Assembly (NCBI GenBank): GCA_010015745.1
Contig: ML978304.1
Span: 1-63,142, forward strand
Direction of reading: 5' to 3'
DNA length: 63,142 bases
Source of the DNA: Setomelanomma holmii
Lineage: Eukaryota > Ascomycota > Dothideomycetes > Pleosporales > Phaeosphaeriaceae
Shown: piece by piece, positions 56,901 through 63,142 of the stretch
Layout: each line of letters starts with the position of its first letter
Position numbering within the stretch: position 1 is the first letter of the stretch
Notes under the pieces: generated by a model
What the model was told of the DNA's origin: nothing
Database searches by the model: none
Seen by the model: only the letters and a program-made list of their open reading frames with translations
Position numbers and translations under genes: made by a program

Positions 56901-58532
56901 CGACCTAGAGCATACCTTGATTGGCAGAGTTGGTGCAGGTCTCTCGGTCGAACAGCGCACGCGCGTGACTATCGGCGTCGAACTGGTCTCTAAACCGTCA
57001 ATTCTGATCTTTCTGGACGAACCCACCTCAGGTCTCGATGGACCGGCTGCATTCAACACAGTACGCTTTTTGAGGAAGCTTGCGGATGTTGGTCAAGCAG
57101 TCCTTGTCACCATTCATCAGTACATATCTATTCGCACACCGTAGAAAAGACATCACTGACGTGTCACTCTGCAGGCCAAGTGCGCAGCTCTTCGCTCAAT
57201 TCGACTCGCTTCCCCTACTTATGAAGGGTGGCAAGACGGTCTACTTTGGTGACATCGGCGATAACGCTGACACCATTAGAGAATACTTTGGACGCTATGA
57301 TGCGCCTTGTCCTCAAGGTGTGAACCCAGCAGAACACATGATCGATGTAGTCACCGGTACACACGCAAGCGGAAAAAACTGGCATCAAGTCTGGCTTGAC
57401 TCCCCCGAAGCAGCTCGCATGCACACGGAATTCGATCGCGTGATCACCGACGCCGCGAACAAGCCGCCAGGCACCACAGATGACGGCCACGAGTTTGCCA
57501 CGAGCCTGTGGGACCAAACAAAGATTGTTACACACAGGACGAATATCAGTCTCTACCGTAACACCGATTACGTCAACAATAAGCTCTGGCTGCACATTGA
57601 CGTTGCCCTCTTTGTAGGCTTCTCCTTCTGGCAAATCGGCGACTCGGTTTCAAAGCAACAGCTTGTCCTCTTCGCGCTCTTCAACTATATCTTTGTGGCT
57701 CCTGGCGTCATCGCACAGCTGCAGCCCCTCTTCATTGAGCGGCGTGGTACGTAACGCCCATATATAAAGTGCATTTGATAACTTTACTGACTTAGTATAC
57801 CAACCTTCAGATATTTACGAGACCCGTGAGAAGAAGTCGAAAATGTACTCCTGGATCGCGTTCGTAACGGCCCTCATCGTCTCCGAGATCCCATACTTGA
57901 TCATCTGCACCGTCATGTATTACGTCTGCTTCTACTACACCGCAGGTCTACCCGCTGCGTCCAGCAAAGCCGGCGCAACCTTTTTCGTTATGTTGGTCTA
58001 CCAGTTTAACTACACCGGAATGGGCCAACTCGTCGCCGCTTACGCACCCAATGCCGTCTTCGCATCACTCGTCAACCCATTGCTCCTCGGAACCTTGGTG
58101 TCGTTCTGCGGAGTCCTAGTCCCTTATGCACAAATCCAGACATTCTGGCGCTACTGGCTGTACTACCCTAACCCCTTCAACTACCCCATGGGCTCACTCC
58201 TCGTACTTACAGACTGGGATAGGGACGTCAAATGCCGCGAGTCTGAGTTTGCAATTTTCGATCCTCCGTCGGGACAGACGTGCGCGCAGTACCTCGATGC
58301 GTGGTTGAACGGGCCGGGCAGCCGGAATAATCTGATCAATACGGATGCATCGACGGGATGTAAGGTGTGCCAGTATCGAAGTGGCAAGGACTACTTGTAC
58401 ACATTGAACATGACGGAGAAGTACTTTGGATGGCGGGATGCGGCTATCTGCGTTATCTTTGCGTTGAGCAGTTATGCGCTTGTGTATTTGTTGATGAAGT
58501 TGAGGACTAAGGCGAGTAAGAAGGCGGAGTGA
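53942..58532 (+). pseudogene. PDR-type ABC-G transporter, one frameshift and two nonsense codons
   Basis: This was a full-size pleiotropic drug resistance pump of the plasma membrane (NBD-TMD twice). Six exons (53942..54423, 54479..55878, 55938..56631, 56687..57119, 57175..57746, 57811..58532) sum to 1434 codons once one extra base is discounted. NBD1 has the fungal-type Walker A GKPGSGCTTLLK and signature VSGGERKRVSI. NBD2 has GASGAGKTTLLDVLAQRKTDG, the degenerate signature LSVEQRTRVTIG, and LIFLDEPTSGLD. Damage: an extra T at about 54703-54705 (NFLL to ESMGIAHT), TGA at 55741-55743 (AFFTT-stop-FIVYLTT, Trp expected), and TAG at 56493-56495 (SYVV-stop-TPSGDR). All splice sites and the promoter survive, so decay looks recent. 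Confidence 0.88.
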
Positions 58533-58700
58533 GTCACTGTGAGCAAGATTTCTTATGTTGGCGTCGTGGGTGGGCGGATGGTTCAGGATGAGTGGGTAGG
58601 CAAGGCGTTGGGCCAAATTGTATCATATAAGAGCCTGTATACCTTCACACCACTATAGACTTTGAATAGAAAACCTTATAATGCTTTGACTCCACCCGCG

Positions 58701-59555
58701 CTACAATGTCCCGCCCCAGAAACCGTAGACCAAGTTAACCATCTCTACTGGATCTCTATTTCTGTCAGGTCGTTTCCTCTTCCTTCTAGTGAACAGATTT
58801 CCACCCCTCCTCTTTCCCTTCATATCCTCAGCAAGGTTGTGGTGCCAGTCCGCAAAGACCTCCCAGACTCGCTCCACGATTTCCCCATCGGCCAATCTTT
58901 TGTATCTATGCTCACAAAATCCCAATGTTGCGGCATGGTCCAAGAAACACAATGCTTGCTCCATCCAGTCAACCGGTCTTTGTTGGTATACCTTCACCAA
59001 TTCCAGCAAACTCAACGACCCAGCCATGGTTGCTACATGACCAAACCCAGGAATCTCCGGTGCATTTCTTTCATGGTATATTGGCGCCTTCTCCGGGTCT
59101 TCGAGGTGCCTATTGATTGATGACATCAGATTCTCAAGATGCAATTCCCCAACAAAGCTAACACTAGCTCTCGCGACCAAACCCTTCTTCGGTACCGCAA
59201 ACTTCTCACTTAGTACATTTAAGCACTTTCCTAGTGGTGCGGGGTCGTAATTCTGGATTTGCGCTTCGATAAGTACACCTGGACTGATGATGGCGTTGGT
59301 GATATAGTTGAGTGTTTCGGAGCGGATTTGTCTAGATGTTGCGCAGATAGGAGGCGGGATGAGATTTCCTTGCGCGTTTATTCAGAGTAGGTTTGTGGCG
59401 TGGTATTTAGCGAAGTAGGATTCGTAGATGACGTTTCGCAATTCTGGTGCGAGGACTGCGAAGAGTGGGAAGGTTGTTGGTGGTGAGGGTTGGGGTGTGG
59501 TTGAGGTTTGGTCTTCGAAAAGGGCGTCGAGCTCGGCGTCAGTGAGATGGGCCAT
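58701..59555 (-). pseudogene. 2EXR/F-box-like fungal protein with in-frame TGA
   Basis: The N-terminus has the pattern of many fungal nuclear or cytosolic proteins of unknown role: FPLFAVLAPELRNVIYESYF, then PPPICATSRQIRSETLNYI. The intact frame is 285 codons without introns, and the C-terminal part is mostly helical and charged. A TGA at 59382-59384 (HATNLL-stop-INAQGN) interrupts it about 57 residues in, and CGA to TGA would explain this. The downstream part retains an internal Met and long open frame, so a shorter product cannot be excluded. Confidence 0.65.
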
Positions 59556-59755
59556 TCTTGTGAGATTGGTGAGATTAGGATTTGAAGAATCTCAGTGAAG
59601 GAGAGGCAGTATATATATGCTGTGTGCAGTATTGGCCGGACTAGTGGTTTTTGTGAACCATGGTCCTGATTGAAGGTTTAGTAGACCCTGTCTATCCTCA
59701 ACCACTCTTTTTCGAAGGGCTACCATGGGTCATAGTCAGAACAGGTCTACGCGGT

Positions 59756-60460
59756 CTAGTGTAACAATTTGTACTCATCCATATCCTTCGCATCCTCCGC
59801 TGCTTTCCTACCAACCTCACGTGCAGCTTCCAGCGCCGCTGGATCCATCCTCTCCTTCCTCTCCTCACCTTTGGCGGCACTTTCTTCCTTCGCCTTCCCC
59901 TTCTTGTCATCATCCAACACTTCCCACGATCCAGTGTATCCCTCCTCATCACCGATCTCGCCCCTCTTCTCGCGTCTGGCCAGCTACTTCCTGACTTCTC
60001 CAACCGTCTCGTCTCTCGCCTTCTTGAATCCAAGCACTTGCACCTTATTATCGACAAAGAACTCGTTCGGGTAGATCTTTTCGATCCACTCTAGCAGATC
60101 CTGCAGTACCTTGACATTCATCTCACGCACCTGGAAGTACGTGATCGGATGCACAGCATACCAGTGTCCAGCCTTGAACTCGCTCTGCAGCTCAAGAGAA
60201 GCGGCAGGAATATTGTCAAATTCTTCGTAATATGCTTCTGTCTGGGCGCGTCTGATGCCAGAGAGCAAGCCTGCTGCGAGACGTGTGCGCAAGGGAAGGA
60301 ATGAGGTTGGCTGAGGTGCAGGCTTAGGCCCCAGGCCGCTTTTATGATATTGAAGGAGTGACTGGTCGACGTCGATATGATTGCGGGCTGGTGGAGAGAA
60401 TTTCAAAGGCATGCTTTGTCGCGGTAGCAGGTAGTGTATGGCTTGGTTGAAGAGGTCCAT
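59756..60460 (-). pseudogene. uncharacterised protein, C-terminus cut off by TAG
   Basis: I do not recognise the family. The Met at 60460 starts a frame of 235 codons without introns. A central region (LELQSEFKAGHWYAVHPITY, then VLQDLLEWIEKIYPNEFFVD) looks folded, and the C-terminus is a Lys/Glu-rich helix. TAG at 59984-59986 (GEVRK-stop-LARREKRGE) separates the two, after which the same frame stays open for 75 codons to another TAG. CAG to TAG would explain it. The truncated form keeps the folded part. Confidence 0.55.
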
Positions 60461-60756
60461 GGTAGTGATGATCGAGGCGAATATAGAGTTGATAGCAAAC
60501 AATAGAGTGCGTATGTGATGGGGATAAGCTGACCTCTTGGTGATAGCATACAGTTTGGGAGAGGCAAGTGAGAGCTGTGATGGCGTATTGTTGGCAGTGA
60601 CGGGAATGTGAAATGGCAAATTGATACAGACAAACGGTCATAACCGTACGAGAAGGAAACGCTCGCATCATACATTTTAGAAACCTATAAAAGGCAACCA
60701 TTTCCTAGCTGAAGTCCAAAGAGGCTTGGCCAGCAAGCAAAGCCATGTAGCTTTGC

Positions 60757-62143
60757 TTACATATCTCGCCGTGTGTGCTCAAGTTCCTGAGAAGAGGCTC
60801 CACTTGAACCATGAGCTGTAACTTTGGAGGCTATGCTCGTGCTACAATCATGATTTTGAGCACCATCAAGCAACCTCGCATGACCATGATGAGACAATGA
60901 GTCTTCATGTACATAAATGGAGCCTGGCTGACCTGGAGAGTGACGGCCAAGTAGGGGGCGGCCGCTAAGCGAAGGTGACGGCCCAGCCTCAGTTTGTAAA
61001 TGCAAGGTCCCCACAAGACTATCTGCCCTATCGATCAGTTCCTGAAGTTCTTGGTGGCTCGGCTGGCTAGGAGCAGGTGATTGATGTCGAGTAGCGTCAT
61101 GAGAAGTAGCAGAAGTACGATTGCGTTGCACATCGGGAGATGTCAATATCTCAGCCTTGATCTTGCAGGTTGCAACATCCATAGGCTTTGCAATTTCAGT
61201 AGCGTCTGCTTCTCACTCTGAGAGGGAACATTCTGGTCGCGAGACGGTTCTTGTTGTTCACAACTCTGCTTTCGGGCCCACGCTTCCACATAGCTAATCG
61301 ATGGGTCGAGACCTTCACAAAGAACAATAACATACTGAAAAGCAGGCCCGTATTTCAGTTCCCAATTGTGTGTCGGATAATCGCGGATCTCCGTTAAGCC
61401 TCGTTCGAGTAGCTTACGTTCGTACTTCAACAGCCTCTTTAGGTAAGCTTCGAACATGTCCACGTTGAGAAATGAGCCTCCACAAGTCGAAAAATATTTG
61501 TTCTTGTACTGGACGCCGTCCTTATCAAGGTGCACAGTGATCGCAACACCACAGTCGCCCTGGTCTTTGTCACCACCATCGAATTCGCTGTTGTCCTCCC
61601 CTTCCTCAAACTCGAACTTGCGCGTTCTCTTGCATGACTTATCTTCCTCAAGCTTCTCCAAATACTCTCGATCCAGCTTGTGCATCTCTTCGTCTGCTGT
61701 CATGCTCAATAAGGTCTCTAGTGCTCTTTGTTCAATTCGAATATCACGAGGCAGCCGACCGAATTGATCAAAAATTGGATGCCCACATTGCCTTCTCCAA
61801 AGCTCTATCTCAGCTCTCGATACCAATTCCACACGATTGCCAATTTCGTAGACAAAACCAGAAATGTAGCGGCAGGTCTGTGACTGAAGGTCAATGGTTT
61901 TGATGTGGCGAGTAAGGTAGTCTTAAGCGCAACTAAGTCATCGAGGGCCAACGGATCGATTGCCTCATTCGACAGAGGGAGCGCAAAGTACAAATCAGAG
62001 CCGTCGCCCGAGGGCATGTGGCACGTATGTGTCGTAGGGTGCCCAGCAGCAGCGAGGTGTTGATCGCTTGGCCGAGGAAGATCTGCCAGAACATCGCGCT
62101 TGCCAGAAGCCGAAGGTTCGTGAGAAATGAGAGGATCAGACAT
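60757..62143 (-). pseudogene. uncharacterised protein, apparently frameshifted twice
   Basis: The family is not recognised. The start is at 62143 (MSDPLISHEPSASGKRD). Coding continues to about 61925, then changes frame (LVALKTT to RHIKTIDLQSQTCRYISGF). It continues through a long central region with acidic and Lys-rich helices (YLEKLEEDKSCKR, then YFSTCGGSFLNVDMFEAYL) and changes frame again near 61210 (VPSQSE to ADATEIAKPMDVATCK), ending at 60757 after a Ser/Gln-rich tail. One lost base at each place restores 463 codons. I searched for introns that would bridge the shifts and found none that keep frame, but small introns could have been missed. Confidence 0.5.
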
Positions 62144-62885
62144 AATTGTAATAGGATGATGATAGAGTGGGTATGACTAGAATAGGTTCGTCGGATGGAT
62201 CATTATGAGTGCCGAAGCGCACCTTTATTCTCCTGGACCTCGATTGGTGTCGTTCGACCCTGTGACATGCCCTTGACGTGAATTCCCCCGCAATTGACGA
62301 CCAAAATATGTGACCTGTCTCCGTGCGACAGCACGGTCTGATCCAAAGTGTCCATCGAAGACGCACGGCAATCGACAGCACATTTTCGTGAAGCTCGGGC
62401 GATCGAGAGTGCCGCCCCATTGTGCCATGCTCGCCATCTATGAAGGCAGACAGGGTTTCAGCCAGCGAGATGCACCACTGGATGGCTCGCTGGTATTGTC
62501 GCGGAATATGCATTGGATATCTTGAGTGACGAAATCCTGGTGAGGTTCAAAGAAAGAATGCAGATGTTTGGCATGGGCGAACGTTGTCAATCTGGAAAGT
62601 GACGAAGCTGGACCCGGAGGTACGCCAATGACTAAGCACCGTTTGGGCAGGTCATTCAATTGAGGCAAGAACGACCTCTCGTATGCGCTCTTGTCCGCAA
62701 GGGAACGTAGTCAGTAAGGCTCGTGCTTCTGGAATACACTGCGCGTTTTCACGTCTGCAATAACAAGTACAAAGGCCTTGCAGCGAAGTCTTGAGAGAAT
62801 CACTTCATCTTTTATATGAGTATTGTATGAGAACAACGTGCTCTGATGGTATAGTCGTGTTGTGCATGCTCCACCTGCACGGACC
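62144..62885. other. intergenic
   Basis: No gene is supported. Several minus-strand frames overlap one another without domains. Confidence 0.45.
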
Positions 62886-63142
62886 TTATTGCCCACCAAA
62901 CCCTGCGTACATCGCAATGCCGTGCACGAGCGGCAGGCCCCAGCAGTTTTCTTCGTACAGCTCTGCACTAACATGCGGACGATCTCAATCACTCCCCAAC
63001 GCCGCATCTTGCCTCGGTCCTCTAACACCGCTCATCCCGACCTCCAAATCCTCTCTGATCCTACTCAATGCGCTCTCTTCCTCATCATCCTCGATTTCCT
63101 TGTCACTATCTATTCCTTCACGATCCTCCTTATCACTGTCAC
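62886..63142 (-). pseudogene. 3' end of a gene running off the right edge, with in-frame TGA
   Basis: The minus-strand frame is open from the window edge, beginning with an acidic Asp/Glu/Lys-rich stretch (DSDKEIEDDEEESALSRIRE). It reaches a TGA at 62985-62987 (DAALGSD-stop-DRPHVSAEL), then continues open for about 32 residues (YEENCWGLPLVHGIAMYAGF) to TAA. The second part looks coding, so CGA to TGA is a plausible cause. Too little is present to name a family. Confidence 0.4.

Noticed and set aside
1..63142. CRISPR arrays, prokaryotic operons, riboswitches, rRNA genes or recognisable transposons
   Set aside because: I saw none. The gene structure is eukaryotic, and I found no transposase, reverse transcriptase, long terminal or long inverted repeats by eye.

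Overview
This is nuclear DNA of a filamentous ascomycete (Pezizomycotina). Genes on both strands are interrupted by short spliceosomal introns of about 47-113 bp with GT..AG ends and CTNAY-like branch sites. The protein families are typical of moulds: a Zn2Cys6 regulator, a Dal5-type MFS carrier, a fungal rhodopsin-like membrane protein, a PDR-type ABC-G transporter, secreted GMC, GH32 and phytase enzymes, and 2EXR-like proteins. A Dothideomycete is my guess from overall gene style. It is an inference, not a proof.

Layout. 0.2-8.4 kb: a possible small secreted protein, an intact Zn2Cys6 regulator, an F-box protein, a broken MFS transporter and an intact ribokinase. 9.4-16.2 kb: a broken membrane-anchored protein of unknown function, the queuosine enzyme subunit QTRT2, a small secreted protein, a small Cys-rich zinc protein and a repeat-bearing ORF. 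16.7-34 kb: an island of secreted or oxidative enzymes (EGF-containing phytase, flavin monooxygenase, GMC oxidoreductase, rhodopsin-like protein, GH32 invertase, BNR-type protein, M14 carboxypeptidase). Only the phytase and the monooxygenase are intact. 34.4-39.1 kb: a local family of small helical proteins, three of them with a conserved CxxC, interleaved with an AIG2-type gamma-glutamylcyclotransferase and a PQ-loop membrane protein. 39.5-51.3 kb: intact housekeeping genes (Ulp-type SUMO protease, 4EHP-like eIF4E, PP1 inhibitor-2, M18 aminopeptidase). 51.3-53.9 kb: no gene seen, ending in a good core promoter. 53.9-63.1 kb: a broken PDR transporter followed by four more damaged genes, the last running off the right edge.

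Two themes stand out. First, gene decay is concentrated in accessory genes. By hand I count about 14 in-frame stops in about 10 genes, nearly all explicable as single C-to-T (or G-to-A) changes in CGA, CAG, CAA or TGG codons. I also count about 9 single-base frame changes. About 18 kb of housekeeping and other coding sequence in the same window shows none. This argues for real pseudogene formation, though reads are needed to exclude assembly error. Second, the 34-39 kb CxxC family aligns without gaps over about 60 residues in three members, and I do not recognise it as any described family.

Exon boundaries were deduced by eye from splice signals and reading-frame continuity. No database search was possible.
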